NCBI GenBank assembly: GCA_005240095.1 | Contig: SBAX01000346.1 | Location: 1 to 33,234, forward strand | Direction: 5' to 3' | DNA length: 33,234 bases | Source: Phycisphaera mikurensis | GTDB lineage: Bacteria; Planctomycetota; Phycisphaerae; UBA1845 | Shown here: piece after piece, positions 19,476-28,814 of the stretch | Numbering within the stretch: the stretch's first letter is position 1 | Layout of the letters: each line of letters starts with the position of its first letter | Position numbers and translations under genes: made by a program | Notes under the pieces: model-generated | What the model saw: only the letters and a program-made list of their open reading frames with translations | Databases searched by the model: none | Told to the model about the DNA's origin: nothing

Positions 19476-20216
19476 TCATGGGCTTCCTTCCAGCCGAAGC
19501 CTGCATTCGTACAGTTGTTCGTAATGGGCCACGCATTGGTTGAGCAACGTCGTCTGCTCCCGGGGCACGGCGTCTTGCTTGGGTCTGTAGGGTTGGAAGC
19601 CGGTGGACTTTTCCACGGCGTCGTACCAGTACTTGGCCCAGATGCCGTCGGTGTCGCGGCGGCCGGGGGGCCAGGAGAGCATGCACTCATCGAAGGCCAC
19701 GCCCACTGCGGCGCATAAGCGCTCCAGCATCCCGCGGGGATTCTCCAGCACGTCCCGGGCGTCGAGGATCGGCGGGGTGCGGCCGGTGCGGGCGCGGACG
19801 AACTCGACGAGTTCGAGCTGCTGCGGCAGGCCGGTGTCCGCCAAGCGCGGGTGAGGCAGGTTCTTCACCAGCGACGTAAGCATCTCCCGCGGATCGCGAA
19901 TGAGGAAGGAGTGGGTGAGACTGTCCAGCCAGTCGCGGCTGATGTCAGGCAGGAGATGATGCGCCATATGCTTCTGGTAGAAGACGGCCCTGCCCTGCGG
20001 CACCGGTCCGGTCAGCCAGGCGACGACCTTTCGCCAGTCGGTCTCATGATGGGCGATGACCTCCTCGCGCCCGGGATGGTCGATGCCGGTGACCTTCAGG
20101 TAATGGGCATAGAGCGGCTCGTCGCAGACGAAGGTGTCCGGCCGGTTGCCCCAGGCGCGCATCATGGCCGTGGAGATGTTTCGAGGTCCCGACCACATGG
20201 CCAGCCGCAGCGGCAT
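19476..20216 (-). CDS. Sulfotransferase-like family protein
   Basis: LAMWSGPRNISTAMMRAWGNRPDTFVCDEPLYAHYLKVTGIDHPG ... SFLIRDPREMLTSL ... DGIWAKYWYDAVEKSTGF. Confidence 0.85.
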   Translation of the reverse strand: MPLRLAMWSGPRNISTAMMRAWGNRPDTFVCDEPLYAHYLKVTGIDHPGREEVIAHHETDWRKVVAWLTGPVPQGRAVFYQKHMAHHLLPDISRDWLDSLTHSFLIRDPREMLTSLVKNLPHPRLADTGLPQQLELVEFVRARTGRTPPILDARDVLENPRGMLERLCAAVGVAFDECMLSWPPGRRDTDGIWAKYWYDAVEKSTGFQPYRPKQDAVPREQTTLLNQCVAHYEQLYECRLRLEGSP

Positions 20217-20362
20217 AGGGCGATCCTATCGCCCCGGACCAGCACGTGCCAAACCCGTATGATCTTGTGCGTCCCGTTTCGAGTACTCCTTACCCGCAGG
20301 GGGCGCGATCAGGTACAATGCCCGCGTTGGTCATCCGACGGCTTCGAATGAGGAGGCATGCC

Positions 20363-21658
20363 ATGTACCGCTTTCGACGATCAGGACTTGTTACGACCGG
20401 TCTGTTGCTTTTTGGCGCGATCGGCACGGCGCGGGCCATCGCCGATCCGGGCAAGCCGCGCCCGCTGGAGTTTTCCGAGAAGGTCGTGGCCGGCGGGCCG
20501 AACGACTTCCTGGAGGTCCGGTATCTGACCATGCGGGGGACCAACTTCGAGATCGGCAAGAAGCTTGCCGAGATCGCCCGGCAGCAGCACGGACTCACCC
20601 CCGTGGCGTCGGCTGACAGGCTGAGGACCCGCGCCCAGCGCGAATACTTCAAGCGCAACGGTCCCATCCACTTCGAGCGTATGCGCGGAGCGGCCGCGGC
20701 CTTCGGAGTGGACGTGAATGACGACGCCCACAACGTCTCGTCTTTGACCTATGGCCTCACCCTGCCGGGGTGCAGCGTGGTCTTCTATCCGCCGGGCATT
20801 ACCGCCGACGGCATCGGCGTGCTCAGCCGCAACTATGACTTCACCACCGGCACGATCATGGGGCTCATCCCCAGATCAGGTGAAAGTCCGTGCACATCAC
20901 GCCCCTACGTGGTGGAGATGTATCCCGACCAGGGCTACGCCTCGCTCGCGGTGGTGGCCTACGACCTGCTGGGCTCGGTCCTTGACGGCATCAACTCCGA
21001 GGGGCTCTCCGTGGCGCTGCTTGCCGACGACGAGCTCGCCGAACTCGGCAAGGCCGATCCCGCACGCGGCACCCAGGCCGGTCTGGAGGTGATCCAAGTC
21101 ACGCGTCTGCTCCTGGACACCTGCGCCACCGTCGAGGACGCCAAAGCGGCGCTCATGTCGTCCCGGTTGTACTATTCCATGATTCCCTGCCACTACATCG
21201 TCGCCGATGCCCAAGGCAAGGCGTTCATCTGGGAGAATGCGCCGTCCATGCACTACGGCACCATCGTAGAGAACGAAGGCGCCCCGCTCATCACCACCAA
21301 CTTCATGCACTACCTGCACCCCGAGGCCCGCGATCCGACCAAGGCCAAAGAGCCCTTCAAGACCTGCAACCGCTACCAGACCCTGCGGCAGCGCATCGCC
21401 TCAACCTCCGGCAAGTTCACCGTGGACGCCATCAAGGCCAACAACGCCGCCGTGATGCTCCAGCGGCCGACACCACCCGCGCCCCGCGCCGCCAACCGCA
21501 CGCTCTGGCACAGCATCTATTTCCCCGAGCAGCGGCGCATGGAAGTGGACTTCTACCTCGGCGAAACCCCGGGCGCATCCCCCAATGACCCGCCCACGAT
21601 TCGCCGTTCGGGCTACTTGAGTTTCAAACTGGCTGGCGACGCCCAAGCGTGGAAGTAA
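20363..21658 (+). CDS. Secreted C45-type (acyltransferase/hydrolase, Ntn-like) protein
   Basis: AGGAGG SD 6 nt before ATG; signal peptide; TLPGCSVVFYPPGITADGIGVLSRNYDF with candidate autoprocessing Cys. Confidence 0.75.
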   Translation: MYRFRRSGLVTTGLLLFGAIGTARAIADPGKPRPLEFSEKVVAGGPNDFLEVRYLTMRGTNFEIGKKLAEIARQQHGLTPVASADRLRTRAQREYFKRNGPIHFERMRGAAAAFGVDVNDDAHNVSSLTYGLTLPGCSVVFYPPGITADGIGVLSRNYDFTTGTIMGLIPRSGESPCTSRPYVVEMYPDQGYASLAVVAYDLLGSVLDGINSEGLSVALLADDELAELGKADPARGTQAGLEVIQVTRLLLDTCATVEDAKAALMSSRLYYSMIPCHYIVADAQGKAFIWENAPSMHYGTIVENEGAPLITTNFMHYLHPEARDPTKAKEPFKTCNRYQTLRQRIASTSGKFTVDAIKANNAAVMLQRPTPPAPRAANRTLWHSIYFPEQRRMEVDFYLGETPGASPNDPPTIRRSGYLSFKLAGDAQAWK

Positions 21659-21666
21659 TCGGGTGG

Positions 21667-21691
21667 CACGGACAAGCTCTGCTTGTCCGTG
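21667..21691. terminator. Strong hairpin after the C45-type gene
   Basis: CACGGACAAGC-TCT-GCTTGTCCGTG, perfect 11-bp stem; 8 nt past the stop; no T tract. Confidence 0.5.
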
Positions 21692-21718
21692 AACTGCTGC
21701 GTCCGGAATCTGCTGCTC

Positions 21719-23992
21719 TTACCCCGTCGCTGCGCCGGCTCCGCCGATGGGCACCTGACGCCCGCGCCCATCCTCGCAGAGGCACTCCACCTGATCGCTG
21801 GTGAAGTTTGGTTGTCCGCGGATCACCACCGACTTGCCGGTCTCCTGCTCGATCTGGTGCAGCGCGGCGCGCTTGGTATTGAGCAGTTGGTAGGCGATCT
21901 CATTGGACACTGCGACCGTCACCTTCTGCACTTGCTGATGATGCGTCGCTAACTGGATCGTGCGCATGACGTCCAGGATGACCGACTCCGGCTGCTTTAC
22001 GTGCCCCGTGCCCTTGCAGTGGGCGCAGTCGGCATAGAGGCTGCGCTTGATCGACGGCCCCTGCCGCTGGCGAGTCATCTCAATCAGACCGAAGGCACTC
22101 ATCTTCAGCGTGCGGGCCCGCTCCTTGTGTTTCTTAAGGGCCTCGCGCAGAGCGATCTCCACCTTGCGCTTGTTGCGATCCAGACGCATGTCGATGAAAT
22201 CGCAGACGATCAGACCACCCAGGTCGCGGAGGCGAAGCTGCCGGGCGATCTCCTCGGCGGCCTGAAGGTTGATCTGCAGGGCCGTCTCCTCGGCGTTTTC
22301 CGGGCTGCGGAAGCGGCCGCTGTTTACGTCGATGGCCACCAGCGCCTCTGTGGAGTCGATGACCAGCGACCCTCCCGAGGGTAGCGGCACGTGCCGCGTA
22401 TTGATCCGCTCGATCTCCGCCTCGATGCCCATGCGGTGGAAGAGGGGCTCACGCTCCGAATAGAGTTCGATCGCTGTCTTGGCCCGCGGCATCACAATCT
22501 GCAGAAACTCGCTGATTCGCCGCGCCGCTCCGACGTCGTCGACGACCAGGCGGTCGAAATCCGCCGTGTAGTGGTCGCGAATGGTCCTGGTGACGAGGTC
22601 GGATTCCCGATAGAGCTCGGCGGGCGCCGGTTGGGACTTGATCCGCTCCACCACTGTCCGCCAAAGCCGCATGAGATAGTTCAGATCACGTTGCAATTCC
22701 CGCTTGGGACGGTCCAACCCCGCGGTCCGAAGGATGAAGCCCATCCCCGCGGGCAGTTTCAGCTCGTTGAGGGCATCGCGCATCTTCCGGCGGGCGCCCT
22801 CATCCTCGATCTTCCGGGAGACGCCGTGCCGGCTCATCCCCGGCATCATCACCAGGAACCGCCCGGGAATGGAAAGGTACGAAGAGAGCGTGGGCCCCTT
22901 CGTGCCCACGCCTTCCTTGGTGATCTGGACGATCACTTCCTGCCCGCGGCGAAAACACTTCTGGATCGGCGGGCGATGATGGCGAGGGATTTTTCGCCCC
23001 ACGTCCTCGGGCGCCCCCGAGTGATTCGGGAAGTATTGCGGCTGCACGTCGGAGATGTGCAGGAAACCGTGCTTGGGCAAACCGAAGTCCACGAAAGCCG
23101 CCTGGATGCTCGGCTCGACGTTGGTCACACGACCTTTGTAGATGTTGCCGACGTGAGATTGGGTCGCGTCTCGCTCGATGAACAGCTCTTCGAGCCGCCC
23201 GTCGTCCAGGATCGCAATCCGGCATTCGTGGCCCGCGGAAACGTTGATGACCATTTCCCGCTTGCCTTTTCGGCGAAAGTCCGCCGGCACGAACGCGGAC
23301 GGGGCCGCCTCCAAGGGCTCGAACTCTTCCTCGACCTCGGCTTCCTCCTCCGCGACCCGCGGCGCTCGACCGTCTTCGGGGAGTGCCTCGGCAACCCCGC
23401 GATCCTCGACCACCTCCTGGTCATAGGCCTCGGCACGCTCCAGGACTCCCGCAGGCTCGCCCGCCTGAAGCTCGGACGGTTCCGCGACAGTCGCCGGCGT
23501 CGGCTCGGCGCGCTCCGATCGCCGACCGCGCCGCCCGCGGCGCCCGCGACGGGATCGTCGCCGAGGCTGTTCTGTGTCGGCGGGAGCGATCTCGACTCCC
23601 TTCAAGTCGCTGACCGGAGCGGCACGCTCTTCGATCAGAGTCGCGCCCTGCCCTGTTACAACGCCTACCCGCGGCTGAGGCGCCGCCACGGACGCTTCCG
23701 CGCTGCCAGTCGGCGGCGACGCAGCCGGCTTGCGACCGCGTCGGGCCCGCGAGCCGGACCGTCGAGTCCGCCCCCGGCCCGGCGCCTCCGCGACCGGCGC
23801 GAGGGGAGTCGCTCCCCCCAGGCCGGCTACGTCAACCTGCGTCGCTGAAGGTGGCGCAGGCTGCGACTGGCGGTTGCCGGATGCCGCTTGAGCGGGTCGT
23901 CGTCGCCGGGACGTTCCTCGGCGCGGCCGAGCGCGACCCGGAGTCATTTCCTGTGGTGTCGATTCGTCTGGTGTCATTTGTTTCACTGCCAT
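21719..23992 (-). CDS. Ribonuclease E/G family with Arg-rich N-terminal extension
   Basis: S1-like GNIYKGRVTNVEPSIQAAFVDFGLPKHGFLHISDV; EALVAIDVNSGRF; DLGGLIVCDFIDMR; CAHCKGTGHV zinc link. Confidence 0.93.
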   Translation of the reverse strand: MAVKQMTPDESTPQEMTPGRARPRRGTSRRRRPAQAASGNRQSQPAPPSATQVDVAGLGGATPLAPVAEAPGRGRTRRSGSRARRGRKPAASPPTGSAEASVAAPQPRVGVVTGQGATLIEERAAPVSDLKGVEIAPADTEQPRRRSRRGRRGRRGRRSERAEPTPATVAEPSELQAGEPAGVLERAEAYDQEVVEDRGVAEALPEDGRAPRVAEEEAEVEEEFEPLEAAPSAFVPADFRRKGKREMVINVSAGHECRIAILDDGRLEELFIERDATQSHVGNIYKGRVTNVEPSIQAAFVDFGLPKHGFLHISDVQPQYFPNHSGAPEDVGRKIPRHHRPPIQKCFRRGQEVIVQITKEGVGTKGPTLSSYLSIPGRFLVMMPGMSRHGVSRKIEDEGARRKMRDALNELKLPAGMGFILRTAGLDRPKRELQRDLNYLMRLWRTVVERIKSQPAPAELYRESDLVTRTIRDHYTADFDRLVVDDVGAARRISEFLQIVMPRAKTAIELYSEREPLFHRMGIEAEIERINTRHVPLPSGGSLVIDSTEALVAIDVNSGRFRSPENAEETALQINLQAAEEIARQLRLRDLGGLIVCDFIDMRLDRNKRKVEIALREALKKHKERARTLKMSAFGLIEMTRQRQGPSIKRSLYADCAHCKGTGHVKQPESVILDVMRTIQLATHHQQVQKVTVAVSNEIAYQLLNTKRAALHQIEQETGKSVVIRGQPNFTSDQVECLCEDGRGRQVPIGGAGAATG

Positions 23993-24651
23993 TGCACGGT
24001 GAGGCGACGGATCCGGTGGTTGATTGCGGTGGCGTCGAAGCCCAACAGTCCTGCCACTTCGGCGGGCTTGGCCGATGCCTGACCTTCGACTTTCAAGGTG
24101 AACTCAACGCCGCTGTCCGTCACGCTCAATTCCATCAAAAAAGGTCGGATATCCACACTCCGAGCCTTGTGCGTTTCATAATCGGTCCGCTCGACGATCG
24201 CCTGCTGCGATTCCCGCAGCGTGTCAGCGCGAGCACGCAACTCGGCATTCGGCGGTCCGTCGGTCTCCAACCGGTACCGGACCGACGCCGGCCGCATGCG
24301 CTCCTGCGGCGCGAGCGCACGAACGGAAAACAACTGAACGCCAGGGGGGGTGTGCTGCCGGAGTTGCTGCAAAGCCTCATCAGGATCGACGGGTCGTTCC
24401 GTCTCTACCACGATGGCCTCGGCCTGCGAGGCAATACCCACCGGCCGCGGCAGCGGAATCATGATCTTCGGATGGGGGTTGAACCCCTCCGAATACCGCA
24501 CCGGCAGATTGGCCCGGGCCAGCGCTCGCCGAAACAGCCGCAACGTGTCGTGATGCGATATGAATCGCAGATCACCGTCGATGCCGTACGCGAACAACCA
24601 TCGGTAGCGACCGCCCGCGGCGGGCGGTGCATCCTGTCGAGTGCCTTCCAT
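23983..24651 (-). CDS. DUF2344 / radical-SAM-associated protein (TIGR03936-like)
   Basis: YGIDGDLRFISHHDTLRLFRRALARANLPVRYSEGFNPHPKIMIPLPRPVGIAS. Confidence 0.85.
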   Translation of the reverse strand: MEGTRQDAPPAAGGRYRWLFAYGIDGDLRFISHHDTLRLFRRALARANLPVRYSEGFNPHPKIMIPLPRPVGIASQAEAIVVETERPVDPDEALQQLRQHTPPGVQLFSVRALAPQERMRPASVRYRLETDGPPNAELRARADTLRESQQAIVERTDYETHKARSVDIRPFLMELSVTDSGVEFTLKVEGQASAKPAEVAGLLGFDATAINHRIRRLTVQWQ

Positions 24652-24758
24652 TCAACACGCAGCGAGGCCGCCCATCGGCGACATGCTACGACACCCCGCG
24701 GTCATGCCCGCAAACAAGATGTTCGATCGTTGAGGCGCCTTTCAAAGGCGGCGCCTTT

Positions 24759-26501
24759 CTAAATCGGATCTTCAGGCAGGACCTTTCTCGTTTCGTCACG
24801 CAGGTAATTCGTTACCTGACGGTCAGTTTCAAAGCTCAGCGCCCGGCGGGCGACGCGTTTGGCCTGGGCCACCGTAATCAACCGGATCAGCTTCTTGATC
24901 TCCGGGATATTGGCCGGGGCCATCGACAGCGTCCGCAACCCCAATCCGATCAGGAACATGGTGTAGAGGGGCTGTCCCGCCATTTCTCCACATAGCGTAC
25001 AGTCAACCTCGCACCTTGTACATTCCTGAATAACCTCCCGCAGGGCTCGGAGGACGGCCGGGTGGGAGGGCTCGTAGAACTGCGAAACCCGCTCATTGCC
25101 CCGGTCCACGGCCAGCAGGTATTGAATGAGGTCGTTCGTCCCAATGCTGATAAAGCTCACTTCGCGGCAGAACTCGGCCACCTGCAGGGCGGCGGCCGGG
25201 GTCTCCAGCATCATCCCGATGGGGATGTCCTTCCGTACATGGACGCCCGCCTCCTCCAGGTCCTCGATGGCGTCATGCACGGCCATCTTGGCCTGGCGGA
25301 ACTCCATCAGGCTGTTGATCAACGGGAACATCATCCGGATGTTGCCGTGGGACGCCGCCCGCAGGATCGCCCGAAGCTGCACCTTGAACATGTCGAGGTT
25401 CTGCAGGCTGTAGCGGATCGAACGAAGGCCCAGCATGGGGTTGCGCTCCTGCTCATAGCTGCGCTGCTGGGTGTACTTGTCGGCGCCGAGGTCGAACGTG
25501 CGGATGGTCACCGGCCGGCCCCCCGCCCCGCGGATCGCCTCCATGTACGCCTCATACTGTTCATCCTCGGAGGGCGCACCCTCGGGCCGGAGGAACAGAA
25601 ACTCCGTGCGGTAGAGTCCCACCCCATCCGAGCCCTTGGCCACCCCGATCGCCGCCTCCCGCGGGAACTCGATGTTGCTCATCAGTTGAATGCGGTGCCC
25701 GTCGCGAGTGACGGCCGGCAAATCCCGAAAGCCCACCAGCTCGTCGGCGTGCCGCTGAAACGCCTGCTCCCGCCCGCGATACTCCGCGAGCGTGGCCTCG
25801 TTGGGGTTGGCGATCACCAGTTGGTTCGTGCCATCCACCACCACGGTGTCGCCGCCGCTGATTCGCGTAGAGACATCGTTGAGACCGATGACGCCCGGGC
25901 GCCCCCACGAACGCAGGAGAATCGCCGTGTGTGATGTGGCCGCTCCCGCATCCAGCGCCACGCCGATGACCTTCGTCGCTGACAGTCGCGCCGTTTGCGT
26001 GGGGGTCAGGTCGTGGGCCACCAGGATCACCGGCTCCGTCAGGTGCCCCAGGTCTTCGCGGGTCTCACCGAGAATGTTCCGCAGGAGTCGGCGCTCGATG
26101 TCCTGCACGTCGCGGATTCGCTCCACCAGCAGAGGATCGCTCATCTCCATGAAGCGGCGTTGGTAATTCCGCATCACCGTGCTGCTGGCATAAGCCGCGG
26201 AGACATTCTCCTTCTGGATCATCTGCTCGATGCTGCTGCGCAATCGCTCGTCGCTGAGCACGCCGATGTGCCACTCGAACACGTTCGCGGCGTCATGCCC
26301 CAGAGTAGTACTGACGGTCGCGGCCTGGTGGTGAAGTTCGTCGATGGATTTCTGGAAGGCTGCCTTCAGGACCGACAGTTCACGCGGGACATTTTTGGGT
26401 GTGACGGAGCGATAGGGGATTCGATAGTCCTCCGCTTCGAGGACCACCGCATGGCCGATGGCCACGCCGGGGGCTACCGAAATACCTCGGAGGATCTCCA
26501 T
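24759..26501 (-). CDS. ptsI: PTS enzyme I (phosphoenolpyruvate-protein phosphotransferase)
   Basis: GAATSHTAILLRSWGRPGVIGL, GVGLYRTEFLFL, GTNDLIQYLLAVDRGN, CGEMAGQPLYTMFLIGLGLRTLSM. Confidence 0.95.
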   Translation of the reverse strand: MEILRGISVAPGVAIGHAVVLEAEDYRIPYRSVTPKNVPRELSVLKAAFQKSIDELHHQAATVSTTLGHDAANVFEWHIGVLSDERLRSSIEQMIQKENVSAAYASSTVMRNYQRRFMEMSDPLLVERIRDVQDIERRLLRNILGETREDLGHLTEPVILVAHDLTPTQTARLSATKVIGVALDAGAATSHTAILLRSWGRPGVIGLNDVSTRISGGDTVVVDGTNQLVIANPNEATLAEYRGREQAFQRHADELVGFRDLPAVTRDGHRIQLMSNIEFPREAAIGVAKGSDGVGLYRTEFLFLRPEGAPSEDEQYEAYMEAIRGAGGRPVTIRTFDLGADKYTQQRSYEQERNPMLGLRSIRYSLQNLDMFKVQLRAILRAASHGNIRMMFPLINSLMEFRQAKMAVHDAIEDLEEAGVHVRKDIPIGMMLETPAAALQVAEFCREVSFISIGTNDLIQYLLAVDRGNERVSQFYEPSHPAVLRALREVIQECTRCEVDCTLCGEMAGQPLYTMFLIGLGLRTLSMAPANIPEIKKLIRLITVAQAKRVARRALSFETDRQVTNYLRDETRKVLPEDPI

Positions 26502-26651
26502 ATGCCGCGGGTCGCCCTGAACATTCCGCGTGGCCTTCGGATCCGCCACTCGGAGAAAGCCGTCCCACCGATTGCCCGTCGCCGGGCACCGACGCGCCGC
26601 CCGGAAACGCCCGGCCGGCCTCGCCCCATGACTTCTTTCCCCGAAACGCGC

Positions 26652-26963
26652 TCATCCGGTCTTCGGATTTGAATCCAGCCGGAATCCGCTCAGCACCAGC
26701 GCCGCCAGGGCGTCCACTGCGGCGTCCGCGTCATCACCGCTCGCTTCGATTCGTAGAACAGACCCCTGCGACGCCTCCAGCAGCATCATCTGCATGGCGC
26801 TTTTGCCATCCACCTTTTCCCCACGCCCGGACACATTGGCCACCGAAACCTTGGATTGAAACTTGGACGCCACGTCGATGAACCGCATCACCGGACGGGC
26901 ATGGAGTCCCTCGGTGTTTCCGACCGTTACTTCGCGCACTGCCTGAGCCAAAACGTCCGCCAC
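26652..26963 (-). CDS. ptsH: HPr family phosphocarrier protein
   Basis: VREVTVGNTEGLHARPVMRFIDVASKFQSKVSV ... GKSAMQMMLLEASQGSVLRIEASGDDADAAVDAL. GTG start at 26963 is a guess. Confidence 0.85.
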   Translation of the reverse strand: MADVLAQAVREVTVGNTEGLHARPVMRFIDVASKFQSKVSVANVSGRGEKVDGKSAMQMMLLEASQGSVLRIEASGDDADAAVDALAALVLSGFRLDSNPKTG

Positions 26964-27024
26964 TTTCCGATCCGTGATCGGTGATCTTGATTCGTGATGT
27001 TCGCCCGTCGCGGCGACTCCCGCC

Positions 27025-27528
27025 TCACCGATCACGACCACTACTCGCTCCCGTCTGATCGCCTTGTGAATCGTCAGCCTCTTTGATGAGGTCGATGATG
27101 GCTTGGCGGGAATCCGCCTGGCGCAGAAACCGTCGGAAGTTCTCGCGCTGCAAATACCGGAAGATGCGCTCCATCGCCGCCAGGTGGTCTTCCGGAGCCT
27201 GTGCCGGGCTAAGCAGGATGAACACGGTGTACACCGGCGCCCGGTCCAGTGCCGCGAAGTCCACGCCATGGCTCGATCGCCCGATCGTGGCCGTCATCCG
27301 CTTGATCGAATCGTGCTTGACGTGAGGGACCGCCACCCCCTTGCCGAAGCCCGTGCTGCCCTGGTTCTCACGGTTGATGGCCGACCGGGCAATGGTCTCC
27401 ACGGCCTCCTTAGGGATCGCCCCATGATCGGCCAGGGATTGAATCAACTCGCGAATGACCCCGTTGCGGTCTGTCGATTGCAACTCGGGGATGATCGAAG
27501 GCCCATGAACCAGGTCGGATAGCCGCAT
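27025..27528 (-). CDS. ptsN: PTS EIIA (fructose/nitrogen type)
   Basis: ENQGSTGFGKGVAVPHVKHDSIKRMTATIGRSSHGVDFAALDRAPVYTVFILLSPA. Confidence 0.9.
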   Translation of the reverse strand: MRLSDLVHGPSIIPELQSTDRNGVIRELIQSLADHGAIPKEAVETIARSAINRENQGSTGFGKGVAVPHVKHDSIKRMTATIGRSSHGVDFAALDRAPVYTVFILLSPAQAPEDHLAAMERIFRYLQRENFRRFLRQADSRQAIIDLIKEADDSQGDQTGASSGRDR

Positions 27529-27550
27529 AGCTTCCTGTCCGCTGTCCGCC

Positions 27551-27910
27551 TCAGCCTTCCGCCGAGTTCCCGTCCGCGGCCAAGCGACCCTTGCGATTGC
27601 GAAGTTTCTCTTTGTGCTTGGTCAGCTGCCGTTCGAGCTTATCCATGATGCCGTCGATTAGGGCGAAGGTGTCCGGACCCGTGCCACGGGCAACGAAGGT
27701 CTGTTTGTGATCTGCCCGGACAATGATCTCAGCCGAGAATTGCTCGGACTCGTGATCCAGTATTACTTCAATCTCGTGGATCCGATCATAATACTTCGTG
27801 AGGCGGCCCGCCTTTCCGCGGACGTAATCCTCCACCTCCCCGCTGACTTCAACATGTCGACCGGTCACGGATATCTGCACGGCGTTCTCCGCAGCCCCTA
27901 GCGCCCCCAT
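27551..27910 (-). CDS. hpf: Ribosome hibernation promoting factor / RaiA family
   Basis: VQISVTGRHVEVSGEVEDYVRGKAGRLTKYYDRIHEIEVILDHES ... DTFALIDGIMDKLERQLTKHKEKL. Confidence 0.88.
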   Translation of the reverse strand: MGALGAAENAVQISVTGRHVEVSGEVEDYVRGKAGRLTKYYDRIHEIEVILDHESEQFSAEIIVRADHKQTFVARGTGPDTFALIDGIMDKLERQLTKHKEKLRNRKGRLAADGNSAEG

Positions 27911-27997
27911 CCGCCGGCGCGGCCCGCTCAGGACCCGCTGGCCTGTGACACCATTGGTTAAGGCGACTTTATTGAATCGGGGTGCCAACGTCAACCA

Positions 27998-28648
27998 TTG
28001 TTCGGGATCGCCCGCTCTCCTACGATCCGCGGCGTGACCGGAGAGGTTTATTCCGCGACCAAGCCCGCTCTTGCGTGGCGGGCCTGGGCCATGTCGGTCC
28101 TGCTGCTGGCCTCGGCGTGTGGCTTGGCGGCGTGGTTGAGCCAGGAGCGCGTCGGGCGCGTACTTTCGCAGTATGTTCAACCGCCAGGTTGGGGCATCGC
28201 CTTCCGAGCGCCGGGCCAGTTCCGTTCGGAGGAGATTCGCACTGCCGACGCCGCTACCATCGCCACCTATTCTGCCGACTTATCCACAGGCGGCTCAGCC
28301 GAGCTGACCGTCTGGAACATCCAGCTTCCCGCCGACCTTGAAAACAGCGAGCTTTGCGACCAGATCGCGGGAGTGCATGCTCCGCTGATGTCGTTGATGT
28401 TTCCTCCTCCGCCCCCGAAACGTCCGGAGTCTCTAGGCCCATTCCTGGGGCTGGAGGCAGCCTATCCGGGGGTGCCGATGGTTGTCCGCGCGGCCGTCGT
28501 TGCCGGGCGCCAGGCCTATGCCGTCGCCCTCCGCGTGCAGGGAGGAGCGATCGACGAGAAACTCTATCGCGCCTTTGCGGCCGTGTGCGATTCCATCGAG
28601 CGTTCTGTCGATCGCGGTGGGCGATCTCTCCAGCCACCCCCTGCCTGA
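27998..28648 (+). CDS. Hypothetical single-TM protein (216 aa)
   Basis: ORF with N-terminal hydrophobic segment WAMSVLLLASACGLAAWL; no family recognised. Confidence 0.5.
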   Translation: MFGIARSPTIRGVTGEVYSATKPALAWRAWAMSVLLLASACGLAAWLSQERVGRVLSQYVQPPGWGIAFRAPGQFRSEEIRTADAATIATYSADLSTGGSAELTVWNIQLPADLENSELCDQIAGVHAPLMSLMFPPPPPKRPESLGPFLGLEAAYPGVPMVVRAAVVAGRQAYAVALRVQGGAIDEKLYRAFAAVCDSIERSVDRGGRSLQPPPA

Positions 28649-28814
28649 CCGCTGAAGCCTACGCGCCTCGAAACCGATGCGCTGCCTCGCCGACGGCAAG
28701 CGTAAGCTGGGCAAGCGCTCCGCGTTCAAACCTCGTCTTGCAATTGCATTCCGCCCGGCTACTCTCCACCAGCCTATTCAGGCGGCGCGGCATTTTTTCG
28801 AGAAGGATGCAGTT

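Noticed and set aside
20216-20362. Promoter with TACAAT -10 upstream of the C45-type gene
   Set aside because: The best -35 at suitable spacing (TTACCC) matches only half the consensus; too weak to list.
22391-23848. 485-aa plus-strand ORF
   Set aside because: Antisense to the RNase E/G gene, which has clear family motifs.
24470-24500. GGGGGTTGAACCCC resembling a tRNA T-arm
   Set aside because: Inside the DUF2344 coding frame and no acceptor or anticodon arms nearby.
25062-25934. 290-aa plus-strand ORF
   Set aside because: Antisense shadow of ptsI.
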